A stretch of 64,000 bases of DNA from an uncultured Atopobiaceae bacterium (GCA_934792625.1 CAKVON010000010.1:3677-67676), one strand, 5' to 3'; shown: positions 23,287-31,240, numbered from the stretch's first letter. Program-made: numbers and translations. The notes: generated by a model from the sequence alone, not told the origin.

Positions 23287-24642
23287 ATGCCCTTCAACAC
23301 GCTCGTCCAGGAGAAGATTCTCGATTTTGAGAGACTGGGGATTCCGTCGGTCTTCGAGCGTGACATGGGGTTCCTCCCGATTCAGAAGCCCATGCGCAAT
23401 AACCTTGCGCAGGTGGTTGTGGGTACGCGTCGATGCGGCAAGACCTACCGCCTGTTCCAAGAGATGCATGACGTATTGCGCGCGGGTTATGACGCGCAGA
23501 ACCTCTTGTATTTCAACTTCGAGGACGAGCGCCTCAAGCCTTACTCTTCCGAGCTGCTCTCAGACGTCGTTGACACCTTCTTTGCCATGCGCCCGTCAGC
23601 AAAGGTGGATGGCTGCTTCCTATTCTTTGACGAGATTCAAGAGGTGCCCGAGTGGAGTACGTTTCTTCGTCGACTCATCGATTCCGAAAAGGTGACGGTG
23701 TACGTTACGGGCTCCTCGTCCAAGATGCTCTCCGCGGAACTCGCTTCGGAGTTCCGCGGGAGGTCGATCTCGCGTGAGCTCTTTCCGTTGAGCTTCAAGG
23801 AGTTCGTGAGGTATACCACGGGTGAATCCCCCTCTCTTTCGGATGGCCTTTCTTCGGGCGATAGCGCGGTTTTGCGCAACGCCCTTCAGGACTACCTGCT
23901 CCGAGGCGGATATATCGCGGCCCTGTCGCTTCCCGCTCCCGAGGGCATGATGCTCATGCAGGAATATGCCTATCGGACGGTCGCGATGGATGTGGTCGAA
24001 CGGTATAACCTTCGAACCCCTCAGGTGGCGGTGAGCTTCCTTTCGCGTTGCCTGGCATCCTCGGCACGCGAGCTGTCCGTGAACAAGGTGACCAACGAGT
24101 TCAAAAGCCGCGGCGTCTCGACCTCACGCGAGACCCTAGGCAGCCTGTTGTCGTATTACGAGGAGGCCTACCTGCTGTTTTCCCTTGGAGACCTCAGTAG
24201 GTCACTGGCGGACAACTCCCGCTCGAGTGCCAAAGTCTACGCGGTGGACCCAGGCATGTTCGTGGCATTTTCGCGCGCAACAAGCCGCGAGGACGGCCAA
24301 CGTCTGGAAACGGCGGTATACGACAAGCTGCGCAGGGGAGCTTCCGATGCGCGCATGGGATCTATCGCGCGCCTGACGTTTTCGTATGAAGGCAGGTCGC
24401 ACGAGATCGACTTCGTGTCTGGCGATGCTTTGCTGGGAGACGTCTACTCCCTGGTCCAGGTCAGTGTGGGGATGGATGACCCAAAGACAAGGGCGCGCGA
24501 GCTGGGCGCTCTGGAAGCGGCGATGGACAAATACGGAATAACGGAGTCGACCGTTGTGACCATGGATTCCGAGGAAACAATCATGAGCGGGTCAGGCGTC
24601 ATTAACGTTCTTCCGGCATGGAAGTGTCTGCTCGATTCCTAG
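23287..24642 (+). CDS. AAA ATPase with DUF4143 domain
   Basis: A 451-residue P-loop ATPase of the AAA_14/DUF4143 group. Walker A is VGTRRCGKT (45-53) and Walker B is CFLFFDEIQEV. A sensor-like VYVTGSSSKMLS follows, then RSISRELFPLSFKEF, usual for this family. The C-terminal DUF4143 part shows SYYEEAYLLFSL, KVYAVDPGMF and a PD-(D/E)XK-like HEIDFVSGDALLGDVYSLVQVSV. The gene is less GC-rich, with more A/T-ending codons than its neighbours, which suggests acquisition. The ATG at 23287 follows AAGGAG. The function of this widespread family is not established; some members accompany defence or toxin loci. Confidence 0.88.
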   Translation: MPFNTLVQEKILDFERLGIPSVFERDMGFLPIQKPMRNNLAQVVVGTRRCGKTYRLFQEMHDVLRAGYDAQNLLYFNFEDERLKPYSSELLSDVVDTFFAMRPSAKVDGCFLFFDEIQEVPEWSTFLRRLIDSEKVTVYVTGSSSKMLSAELASEFRGRSISRELFPLSFKEFVRYTTGESPSLSDGLSSGDSAVLRNALQDYLLRGGYIAALSLPAPEGMMLMQEYAYRTVAMDVVERYNLRTPQVAVSFLSRCLASSARELSVNKVTNEFKSRGVSTSRETLGSLLSYYEEAYLLFSLGDLSRSLADNSRSSAKVYAVDPGMFVAFSRATSREDGQRLETAVYDKLRRGASDARMGSIARLTFSYEGRSHEIDFVSGDALLGDVYSLVQVSVGMDDPKTRARELGALEAAMDKYGITESTVVTMDSEETIMSGSGVINVLPAWKCLLDS

Positions 24643-24778
24643 CCATGCGTCTGCGACCGGCTTGCCTCTCTGACAGCGCGCAACCAACGGTTTCTTGGCC
24701 GAGGGGCATCGGGCCAGCATACTTGGGGTGCAGAGAAGTGCGTCGCGTGGAGTGCGTCGCCCGTCGAGGGGAGTCCCC

Positions 24779-25645
24779 ATGGCATTTGCCGAGAAGCTCG
24801 TGGCCGTCCGCCGAGCCCATGGCCTCACGCAGGAGCAGCTTGCGTCCAAGCTCTACGTCACCCGCCAGGCGGTGAGCCGCTGGGAGCGTGGCGAGGTCAC
24901 GCCGGGCATCGACATGATGAAGCTGATCGCCGCCGTGACGGGCGAGCCGCTGTCCCACCTGCTGGAGATGCCCGAGCACTACTGCGAGAGCTGCGGCATG
25001 TACCTCACGCCCGACGACTGCGGCACCGACGCCGACGGCGGGAGGAACGACCACTACTGCAAGTGGTGCTACGACCGTGGCGACTACACCTACGAGACCA
25101 CCATGGAGGCCATGATCGAGGATTGCGCCCCGCGCCTGGCCAAGAATGAGGGCATGACGCTGGACGAGGCGGTCTCCCTCATGGGCGCGGTCCTGCCGCA
25201 GCTCGAGCGCTGGCGTGCGGTGCGCGAGAACGAGGAGCGCTACGGAGCCGAGGCCCGCGAGCGTTACGGTGACGCTGCGGTCGACGCCGCAAACGAGGCG
25301 ATCCTGGACATGGACCCCGCCACATGGAACGACCTGAGGGAGCTCGAGCAGGCGATCCTGGGCCTTCTGCAGATGGCGATGGCGGATGGCGACGAGCGTG
25401 GCCCCGAGGCCGAAAGGCTCGTCTCGATGCACCGTCGCTGGGTCGGACTGCACTGGGGCTTCGAACCAGACGATGCGGCCTACCAGGCGCTCGTTCAGGG
25501 ATATCTTGCGGACCCGCGCTTCGTTGCCTACTATGACGGACCCTGTGGGGCAGGTGCCACGGAGTTTCTGGCCAAGGCGGCCCAAGCGTCGCTCCAGCCC
25601 CTTCCGCCGTCGGACCTCGTGGGATGCGCCACCTTCCCGGGGTAA
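24779..25645 (+). CDS. XRE - zinc ribbon - TipAS fusion regulator
   Basis: A 288-residue multidomain protein. Residues 1-60 are an XRE helix-turn-helix (LVAVRRAHGLTQEQLASKLYVTRQAVSRWERGEVTPG). Residues 68-105 are a zinc ribbon, CESCGMYLTPDD then HYCKWCYDRGDYTYE, with four cysteines. A helical linker follows (GMTLDEAVSLMGAVLPQLERWR). Residues 175-280 resemble the TipAS antibiotic-recognition domain: MHRRWVGLHWGFEPDDAAYQALVQGYLADPRFVAYYD. TipAS domains in TipAL and SkgA-type regulators bind thiopeptides or other drugs, normally fused to a MerR head. Here the head is XRE. The start follows GAGGGGAG. A drug- or stress-sensing role is inference. Confidence 0.85.
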   Translation: MAFAEKLVAVRRAHGLTQEQLASKLYVTRQAVSRWERGEVTPGIDMMKLIAAVTGEPLSHLLEMPEHYCESCGMYLTPDDCGTDADGGRNDHYCKWCYDRGDYTYETTMEAMIEDCAPRLAKNEGMTLDEAVSLMGAVLPQLERWRAVRENEERYGAEARERYGDAAVDAANEAILDMDPATWNDLRELEQAILGLLQMAMADGDERGPEAERLVSMHRRWVGLHWGFEPDDAAYQALVQGYLADPRFVAYYDGPCGAGATEFLAKAAQASLQPLPPSDLVGCATFPG

Positions 25646-25711
25646 AGTGAGAAGGGCGCGGCCCTTCTCGGCAGCGCACGCATGAAACCGACGAGCGCGA
25701 GGAGCGTGGAC

Positions 25712-26893
25712 ATGGCCGGAAACGACGTCAAGCAGCTGGCTCTCGAGAAGCACCGCGAGTGGAAGGGCAAGATCGAGGTCGTGAGCCGCGCCTCCATCTC
25801 GACTCCCGAGGAGCTTGCCGTGGCGTACACGCCCGGCGTCGCCGAGCCCTGCCTCAAGATCCGCGACGATGTCAGCGAGTCGTACACCTACACCCGCCGT
25901 GGCAACCTGGTCGCCGTCGTGACCGACGGCACGGCCGTGCTCGGTCTGGGCGACATCGGTCCCGAGGCAGGCATGCCCGTGATGGAGGGCAAGTGCGCCC
26001 TGTTCAAGACGTTCGCCGACGTCGACGCCTTCCCGCTGTGCGTCCGCTCCAAGGACGTGGACGAGATCGTCCGCACGGTCGAGCTTCTGGCAGGCAGCTT
26101 TGGCGGCGTCAACCTCGAGGACATCAGCGCCCCGCGCTGCTTCGAGATCGAGCGTCGCCTGAAGGAGGTCTGCGACATCCCCGTCTTCCACGACGACCAG
26201 CACGGCACTGCCGTCGTGACCTGCGCCGCGCTCATCAACGCGTGCCGCCTGACCGGTCGCGAGCTGGCCGACGTCCGCGTGGTCTTCTCCGGCGCTGGCG
26301 CCGCGGGCATCTCCATCGCGCGCCTGATGAAGCGCATGGGCGTCCGCGACGTCATCATCTGCGACCGTCGGGGCGCCATCTATGAGGGCCGCGAGGGGCT
26401 GAACCCCGTCAAGCGGGAGGTCGCCGCCTGGACCAACCGCGAGGGCGTCCACGGCAGCCTGGCCGACGCCGTCAAGGGCGCCGACGTCTTCGTGGGCGTC
26501 TCCGCCCCCGGCGCGCTGACGCAGGACATGGTTCGCACCATGGCGGCCGACCCGATCGTGTTCGCCTGCGCGAACCCCGTGCCCGAGATCATGCCCGACG
26601 AGGCCCTTGCCGCAGGCGCCGCCGTCGCCGCCACGGGCCGCTCGGACTTCCCCAACCAGATCAACAATGTCCTGGCGTTTCCGGGCATCTTCCGCGGCGC
26701 CCTGGACGTGCGCGCCTCCGACATCAACGACGAGATGATGGAGGCCGCCGCCTACGCGATCGCCGGCCTGGTGGATGACGACAAGCGCTGCGCCGAGTAC
26801 GTCATCCCCGGCGCCTTCGACGACCGCGTGGCCCCCGCGGTGGCGGCTGCCGTCGCCGAGGCCGCCCGCAAGTCCGGCGTCGCCAGGGCATAG
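25712..26893 (+). CDS. NAD(P)-dependent malic enzyme
   Basis: A 393-residue enzyme for oxidative decarboxylation of malate to pyruvate. Family motifs in order are [20 protein letters not shown] with the catalytic Tyr, [18 protein letters not shown] with the catalytic Lys, the metal-binding [11 protein letters not shown], the Rossmann loop [12 protein letters not shown] and [19 protein letters not shown]. It is the short bacterial type without a phosphotransacetylase domain. The ATG at 25712 follows GAGGAGCG. An upstream CTGCCGAGAAG-type motif (25664-25674, minus orientation) and a downstream terminator frame it as a single transcription unit. In a fermenter it links C4 acids to pyruvate and thus to pyruvate formate-lyase. 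Confidence 0.95.
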   Translation: MAGNDVKQLALEKHREWKGKIEVVSRASISTPEELAVAYTPGVAEPCLKIRDDVSESYTYTRRGNLVAVVTDGTAVLGLGDIGPEAGMPVMEGKCALFKTFADVDAFPLCVRSKDVDEIVRTVELLAGSFGGVNLEDISAPRCFEIERRLKEVCDIPVFHDDQHGTAVVTCAALINACRLTGRELADVRVVFSGAGAAGISIARLMKRMGVRDVIICDRRGAIYEGREGLNPVKREVAAWTNREGVHGSLADAVKGADVFVGVSAPGALTQDMVRTMAADPIVFACANPVPEIMPDEALAAGAAVAATGRSDFPNQINNVLAFPGIFRGALDVRASDINDEMMEAAAYAIAGLVDDDKRCAEYVIPGAFDDRVAPAVAAAVAEAARKSGVARA

Positions 26894-26959
26894 CGGCAGG
26901 GGTGCCGTCACGTGGCGGCGGGGTCGCCGCGACATTCGAACCGTGCGGGGGCGCGGGCC

Positions 26960-26981
26960 AAGGGGCCTGCGCCCCTTTTTG
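26960..26981 (+). terminator. Malic enzyme terminator
   Basis: AAGGGGC (26960-26966), a CTGC loop, then GCCCCTT running into TTT forms a compact intrinsic terminator 66 bases after the malic enzyme stop. A CTGCCGAGAAG-type motif follows at 27000-27010. Confidence 0.85.
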
Positions 26982-27056
26982 TTCCGCGAGCCGACGGCAC
27001 TTCTCGGCAGGGGCGGTCGCGGGGTGTCGTGATGGTGTCGTGATGGAATTAAACTA

Positions 27057-27072
27057 TTAGACAAACGTCTAA
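27057..27072 (+). promoter_or_regulatory. Palindromic operator of the sdpRI-like operon
   Basis: TTAGAC-aaac-GTCTAA is a perfect 16-base palindrome in a short AT-rich island 83 bases before the ArsR-type gene. ArsR-family autorepressors bind such dyads; SdpR is known to repress its own operon. Binding here is inferred. Confidence 0.65.
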
Positions 27073-27154
27073 CTATCGAGTACAGTGCTCTTGCAAGAAG
27101 GACTCGCGGGCCTCCGATGGATGGGCTCGCGAGGGAAATGGCGATTGGAGGGAC

Positions 27155-27427
27155 ATGGCGGGGGAGGGGTTCAAGGCCCTGGCGGACCCGACGCGCAGGC
27201 GGATTCTCGAGCTTTTGCGCGAGGGCGACAAGACTGCCGGTGAGCTTGCCGGGCATTTTGACATGAGCAAGCCGTCGCTCAGCCACCACCTGGCTACCCT
27301 GAGGGCGGCGGGCCTGGTGAGCGACGAGCGTCGCGGGCAGAACATCGTGTACAGCCTCAACACCACCGTCATGCAGGACTTGATCGGGTGGTTCATGGGA
27401 TTCTCCCGACAGGAGGGGGACGAGTGA
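27155..27427 (+). CDS. sdpR: ArsR/SdpR-family autorepressor
   Basis: A 90-residue winged helix regulator. FKALADPTRRRILELLREGDKTAGELAGHFDMSKPSLSHHLATLRAAGLV is the classical ArsR/SmtB recognition unit. It has no metal-binding cysteines, and the C-terminus (VMQDLIGWFMGF) is a short amphipathic helix. These features, plus the SdpI gene that overlaps its stop, identify the SdpR type, which is titrated to the membrane by SdpI. The ATG at 27155 follows GGAGGGAC. The toxin genes sdpABC are absent. Confidence 0.87.
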   Translation: MAGEGFKALADPTRRRILELLREGDKTAGELAGHFDMSKPSLSHHLATLRAAGLVSDERRGQNIVYSLNTTVMQDLIGWFMGFSRQEGDE

Positions 27428-28119
27428 TGGCAGGTTTCAGGAAGTCCGTCGCGGGGGTTCCCGCGTCCGTGTGGGCGGCGCTTGCCGCCGTGTCGGCTGT
27501 CAACGTCGTGGCGCACCTGGCCGTGCTGCCTAGTCTGCCCGCGCAGGTACCCGTGCATTGGGGAGCGTCGGGCGTGGTTGACGGGTGGGGTCCCAGCTGG
27601 TCGACGACCGCGTTCGGCGCGGTGCCGCTTGGGATGCTGGCGCTCTTCTACGTCGTGCCGCAGGTTGATCCCAAGGCTCGCGCCTATGCCGCGGCCGGCA
27701 GGTTCTACCTGGGATTCGTTTGCGCCATGACCGCGATCATGTGTGGTATGTCCTGGCTGGGCGAGCTGACCGTCTGGGGTGTCGTCCCCGCCACGGGCTC
27801 CGTCAACGCCCTGGTTGGCGTGGTGGTCGGCCTTTTGCTGGTGGGCGTCGGCAACTACATGCCGCGCGTCCGCCAGAACTACACCCTGGGGGTGAAGACG
27901 CCCTGGGCGCTCGACGACCCCGATAACTGGCGTCGCACCCAGCGCTTTGGCGGTGCCTGCCTGATGGTCGCGGGCGTCGTGGTCGCCGCGAGCGGTCTCG
28001 CGGCGTCGCTTCTGCCTGCGGGCTGGGTCATGGGCGCGATCGTCGTCGCGACCCTTTGCGCGGTCGTGGCCCCCGGCGCCTATTCCTACCTGCTGTGGCG
28101 TCGTGGCCAGAGGGGGTAG
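27427..28119 (+). CDS. sdpI: SdpI-family membrane immunity/signal protein (DUF1648)
   Basis: A 230-residue protein with six or seven membrane helices. LAVLPSLPAQVPVHWGASGVVDGWGPS is the DUF1648 segment, and the C-terminal MPRVRQNYTLGVKTPWALDDPDNWRRTQRFGG is the diagnostic SdpI signature. In Bacillus subtilis SdpI gives immunity to the SdpC toxin and sequesters SdpR. Here the operon has only sdpR and sdpI, so it may sense or protect against a neighbour's toxin. The start ATG overlaps the sdpR stop (TGATG). Confidence 0.92.
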   Translation: MAGFRKSVAGVPASVWAALAAVSAVNVVAHLAVLPSLPAQVPVHWGASGVVDGWGPSWSTTAFGAVPLGMLALFYVVPQVDPKARAYAAAGRFYLGFVCAMTAIMCGMSWLGELTVWGVVPATGSVNALVGVVVGLLLVGVGNYMPRVRQNYTLGVKTPWALDDPDNWRRTQRFGGACLMVAGVVVAASGLAASLLPAGWVMGAIVVATLCAVVAPGAYSYLLWRRGQRG

Positions 28120-28514
28120 TGGCGGGCGTGGGGCGCGACTGGTGCGCTCCGCTCCGCCGCCGAATGTTGCCGTTGCGCGGTCGTGTCGTCATGCGCGGTG
28201 CCGTTCGGCACGTTTTGCACAAACGTGTCCGAATTTGTGTCCGAACCCCTCCGTAAGGTTGTGCCACGGCAACCAAGCGATAGGGGAATTCATTAAGATG
28301 TATGTCACGCGCAGCTCGTGCTTCGGTCGCATGCCCGCGACCGCCGCGATTGCGCGTGGCCCCAGCGCGACCGCTGCATCCGTCGCGATTCACGGGATGA
28401 CGCGCCGCCTCCAAACAACCGAATGGATGAGGAATTTAATGCGACCCGCCCATGGCGCATGTCGCGTTATGCCGAGCAGCCGTCCGGCATCGGACCCATC
28501 CTTTGGAGGCAAAC
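28120..28514 (+). other. 395-base spacer before the clpP operon, with a GTGTCC element
   Basis: No credible gene is visible. At 28225-28246 is a 22-base element, GTGTCCGAATT followed by TGTGTCCGAAC, whose two halves repeat GTGTCCGAA. A close relative occurs at 50737-50758 (19 of 22 identical). TTTTGCACAAAC lies just upstream. The rest is GC-rich with no clear hairpin. An ATG at 28297 opens a frame that leads out of phase into clpP, and I do not consider it a gene. Confidence 0.5.
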
Positions 28515-29108
28515 ATGAACCAGATTCCCAGCTACAACCCCCAGGTCCTCAAGAGGACCGCCTCGGGCGTCGAGAGGTATGACATCCGCGACAGGATGCT
28601 TGCCGATCGCCAGCTCGAGCTCACCTGCCAGGTGGACGCCGAGTCGTGCTCCTCGGTCATCCGCGGTCTTCTCTACCTGCAGGGCCTCGACGCGCAGGCC
28701 CCCGTCACGCTCTACATCAACAGCCTGGGTGGCGAGGTCCAGTCGGGCCTGGCGCTCTATGACGTCATGCAGGCAGTCAGCTGCCCGGTCCGCACCGTCT
28801 GCCTGGGCATGGCGGCCAGCATGGGCGCGCTGCTGTTTATCGCCGGCGACGACCGCGAGATGCTGCCCCACAGCCGCATCATGATCCACGACCCGCTCAT
28901 CGGCGGCGGCATCGCCGGCAGCGCGCTGTCGGTCAAGGCCCGCGCCGACGACCTCATGCGCATTCGCGACGTCACGGCCGAGGTCATCGCCCGCCACACG
29001 GGGATGCCCCTCGACGAGGTCTTCTCGCTCACCGCGTCCGACACGTACTTCGAGGCCGACGAGGCAGTCAGGCGCAACCTGGCCGACCGCGTCGTCACCT
29101 CGCTGTAG
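28515..29108 (+). CDS. ClpP-family serine protease (stand-alone paralogue)
   Basis: A 197-residue protease subunit. The triad is in place: Ser102 in CLGMAASMGALL, His125 in RIMIHDPL and Asp176 in TASDTYFEADEAV. The oligomer-forming handle helix and the glycine-rich YINSLGGEVQSGLALYDVM are also standard. No clpX or other Clp unfoldase gene is beside it. Instead a VirD4/TraG-like ATPase starts 9 bases after its stop, so the two are probably co-expressed. The ATG at 28515 follows TTGGAGGCAAAC. Sequence near LSVKARADDLMRIRD diverges from housekeeping ClpP. Whether the neighbouring ATPase feeds it substrates is an open possibility. Confidence 0.93.
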   Translation: MNQIPSYNPQVLKRTASGVERYDIRDRMLADRQLELTCQVDAESCSSVIRGLLYLQGLDAQAPVTLYINSLGGEVQSGLALYDVMQAVSCPVRTVCLGMAASMGALLFIAGDDREMLPHSRIMIHDPLIGGGIAGSALSVKARADDLMRIRDVTAEVIARHTGMPLDEVFSLTASDTYFEADEAVRRNLADRVVTSL

Positions 29109-29117
29109 GGGGGCGCT

Positions 29118-30512
29118 ATGACTAGGACCACCGCAGCTAAGACCACCGTCGCGACCTCGGGCGAGAAGTGCGTCGGGCACACCGCTGCCGCGGGCCCCTC
29201 CGACCGCAGCTCCCGCGCCGCCTACCAGGGTGAGCTTCTTCTTACTCGCAACCACTCCGCAAACGCCGACTCCTGGGCCACCGGGCTCAACAACAACATC
29301 CTGGTGCTTGGCTGCTCGGGCGGGGGCAAGACGCGACACCACGTCAAGCCCACCCTTATGCAGTGCCAGGGTTCCTACGTCGTCCTCGACGGCAAGGGCC
29401 GCCTTTGGGACGAGATGGCCCCCTTCATGGCGCTCAATGGCTACATGGTCGATCGCCTGGACTTCACCGGGATCGGTGACGACTCGGTCGGCTACGACCC
29501 GCTCGCACAGGTGCGCTGGAGGCACGGCGCTCCCGTCCAGGCCGACATCATCTCCATCGCAAGGGCCATCTGCCCGGTAGACCAGCACGGGTCCGACCCG
29601 TTCTGGGGGCTTGCCGCTGCCAACTACCTGGCAAGCTTCATCGCGTACGTCTTCGAGGCGCTGCCCGAGCGAGAGTGGAACTTCTCGAGCGTAACGCGCG
29701 TCTTCGAGCAGGCGTGCGACGGCCGCGAGTGCACCATGTTCGACCAGCTTGCCGACGACGACCCCACGAGCTACGCGGTCTCCCTCTACCGTCGCGCCAA
29801 GGCAACCAAGGCGGCGAGCAAGATGCACGCCAGCATCATGGGCATCATCGCGGCGAACCTCCTGCTGCTCTCGTTTGACGCCGCCGTGCGCTGCTTTCGC
29901 AATCCCAACCAGGTCGACCTGGCGTCCTTTGGGTCCCAGAGGCGTGTCCTGTTTGTGACCATGGACGACCTCGACGACAGCCTCGCGCCGCTCACCAGCC
30001 TCTTTGTGACGCAGCTCATCCGACATCTGTGCGACGCCGCCGACGCCACGCCCGCGGGTCGGCTTGACGTGCCCGTCCGCCTTGTGTTGGACGACTTTGC
30101 CAACCTCAACCTTCCCGGCATCGACGACGTGCTCGCTGTCATCCGCAGCCGCGAGATCAGCTGCACGCTCGTCTGCCAGACGGTGAGCCAGCTCGAGGCG
30201 CGCTACGGCGTGGCCGCCGCCAACTCGATCGTCGGCAACTGCGACCGCCAGCTGGTTATGGCCTTCCAGGACGAGCGCACCGCCAGCTATTTCGGGACGC
30301 GTGCCGACAGGCCGGCCTCGGTGCTGCTGGAGACCCCCATGGACAAGTGGTGGCTCTTCGAGCGTGGCCAGGCGGGCGTGCTCGACGACGCCTACCACCT
30401 TGAGGAGCATCCCGCCTACGACAGGTTGCGTCTGACGCGTGGCTTCGAGATGGCCGGCGGCATTCGTGAGGTTGAGGCCGCCGCCGGTTCCAACCCTTCC
30501 CTTTGCGAGTAA
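29118..30512 (+). CDS. VirD4/TraG-like P-loop ATPase without membrane anchor
   Basis: A 464-residue hexameric-motor-type ATPase. Walker A is LGCSGGGKTRHHVKP (64-78), followed by GSYVVLDGKGRLWDEM, the characteristic VirD4 segment in which the usual DPKGE is replaced by DGKGR. Walker B is VRLVLDDFANLNLPG (about 320-334), and the TraG/VirD4 sensor region SREISCTLVCQTVSQLEARYG with NSIVGNCDRQLVM follows. It lacks the N-terminal transmembrane pair of true coupling proteins, so it is probably soluble. It starts 9 bases after clpP and is followed by an unknown gene after 9 bases. No relaxase or other transfer gene is near. A non-conjugative role is inference. Confidence 0.85.
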   Translation: MTRTTAAKTTVATSGEKCVGHTAAAGPSDRSSRAAYQGELLLTRNHSANADSWATGLNNNILVLGCSGGGKTRHHVKPTLMQCQGSYVVLDGKGRLWDEMAPFMALNGYMVDRLDFTGIGDDSVGYDPLAQVRWRHGAPVQADIISIARAICPVDQHGSDPFWGLAAANYLASFIAYVFEALPEREWNFSSVTRVFEQACDGRECTMFDQLADDDPTSYAVSLYRRAKATKAASKMHASIMGIIAANLLLLSFDAAVRCFRNPNQVDLASFGSQRRVLFVTMDDLDDSLAPLTSLFVTQLIRHLCDAADATPAGRLDVPVRLVLDDFANLNLPGIDDVLAVIRSREISCTLVCQTVSQLEARYGVAAANSIVGNCDRQLVMAFQDERTASYFGTRADRPASVLLETPMDKWWLFERGQAGVLDDAYHLEEHPAYDRLRLTRGFEMAGGIREVEAAAGSNPSLCE

Positions 30513-30521
30513 GGAGAGCCC

Positions 30522-31184
30522 ATGCCCATCCAGAAGAACCGGGTCAACGGCCCGATCTCGAGCCCTGACACGCGCTCGGGCGCATTCGCCCGCTCGGACG
30601 AGCGCCCCTCCCTCGACGAGCTCATCGCCCGCGCGGACTCGGAGTCGCGCGAGCACGGCCAACGCGAGGTCGCCGCCGCAAGGTTGGCCGAGTTCGACGC
30701 GAGCGATGCCTACCGCCGAAGCAGGGAGGACCTCCTTGCCCTGGTTGGCCCCATCGTCGACGTCCTGCCGACCATGGAGGGCTACCAGCGGGAAAAGGTC
30801 CCCGGCTTCTGCCCGTCGTCCGGCGCCTCGGCCGCGAAGGAGCCTCCCGTCGAGGTCGACCCCGATTGCCTGGGGTTGGTTAACCCCGCGATCGTGTTTA
30901 CGCACGACATGAAGGAGTCTCCCTACAGCCCGCTCGTCCTCTCGGACGACGATTCGTACCAGGAGGCCCTTGACGCGACCGAGATGCTCTCGCAGTTTTG
31001 GGAGGGCACGGCCTCTGCCAACGAGCTGTCGCTCGCCCGTGCCCTCATCGTGCACGTCGTGTTGGCCTACCCCGACCTGCGCGAGGCCGTCTTCGAGCGT
31101 GCGTCAATCGTCGCGCGCGGCCTGTCAGGGTCCGTCCGCTGGTGTTTCGAGGGATGGTCTAAGGCCTCCGACACCCTGCGTTAG
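30522..31184 (+). CDS. Unrecognised 220-residue protein, third gene of the ClpP/VirD4-like operon
   Basis: I do not recognise this protein. It is soluble, acidic and largely helical by appearance. The first 70 residues are polar with RPSLDELIARADSESREHGQREVAAARLAEF, probably a coiled-coil. The middle has CPSSGASAAKEPPVEVDP, a likely linker, then a folded C-terminal domain with FTHDMKESPYSPLVLSDDDSYQEALDATEMLSQFWEG and SVRWCFEGWSKASDTLR. The ATG at 30522 follows AAGGAGAGCCC and is 9 bases after the ATPase stop, so it belongs to the same operon. It could be an adaptor or substrate for the ATPase-protease pair; that is speculation. Confidence 0.8.
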   Translation: MPIQKNRVNGPISSPDTRSGAFARSDERPSLDELIARADSESREHGQREVAAARLAEFDASDAYRRSREDLLALVGPIVDVLPTMEGYQREKVPGFCPSSGASAAKEPPVEVDPDCLGLVNPAIVFTHDMKESPYSPLVLSDDDSYQEALDATEMLSQFWEGTASANELSLARALIVHVVLAYPDLREAVFERASIVARGLSGSVRWCFEGWSKASDTLR

Positions 31185-31200
31185 CCAGGCGCATCTCGCA

Positions 31201-31224
31201 CTGCCGAGAAGGACTGCCGAGAAG
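31201..31224 (+). repeat. CTGCCGAGAAGNRC motif family (tandem pair shown)
   Basis: Two perfect copies of CTGCCGAGAAG lie 13 bases apart at 31201-31211 and 31214-31224, with a decayed third copy after them. Other perfect plus-orientation copies start at 5139, 33750, 47359 and 48434. Minus-orientation copies start at 5673, 22092, 25664, 27000, 38347, 42854, 44746, 46443, 53664, 55864 and 58900. Of the 17, 14 are between genes; 22092, 42854 and 48434 are in coding sequence. In all but the copy at 47359 the core continues as N-R-C. The motif is not palindromic. Function unknown. Confidence 0.85.
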
Positions 31225-31240
31225 GACTATCGAGAGGGGC

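Noticed and set aside
24602..27289. A very long open frame on the minus strand opposite the XRE-TipAS and malic enzyme genes
   Set aside because: It is rich in Gly, Ala, Val, Arg and His, has no domain signature and mirrors the GC-rich third positions of the genes opposite. It is a shadow frame.
28297..28582. A frame starting at the ATG at 28297 and running past the clpP start
   Set aside because: It overlaps clpP out of phase and has no family features. The clpP ribosome site at 28503-28510 is unambiguous.
28467..31055. An 860-codon minus-strand open frame opposite the clpP/VirD4-like operon
   Set aside because: Its composition is what the complement of high-GC coding DNA gives, with no ribosome site and no motif. 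The plus-strand genes have catalytic motifs and good starts.
28120..31184. An integrative conjugative element or prophage suggested by the VirD4-like and ClpP genes
   Set aside because: No integrase, relaxase, VirB-type, capsid or attachment-site repeats are seen, and the flanks are ordinary metabolic and regulatory genes.
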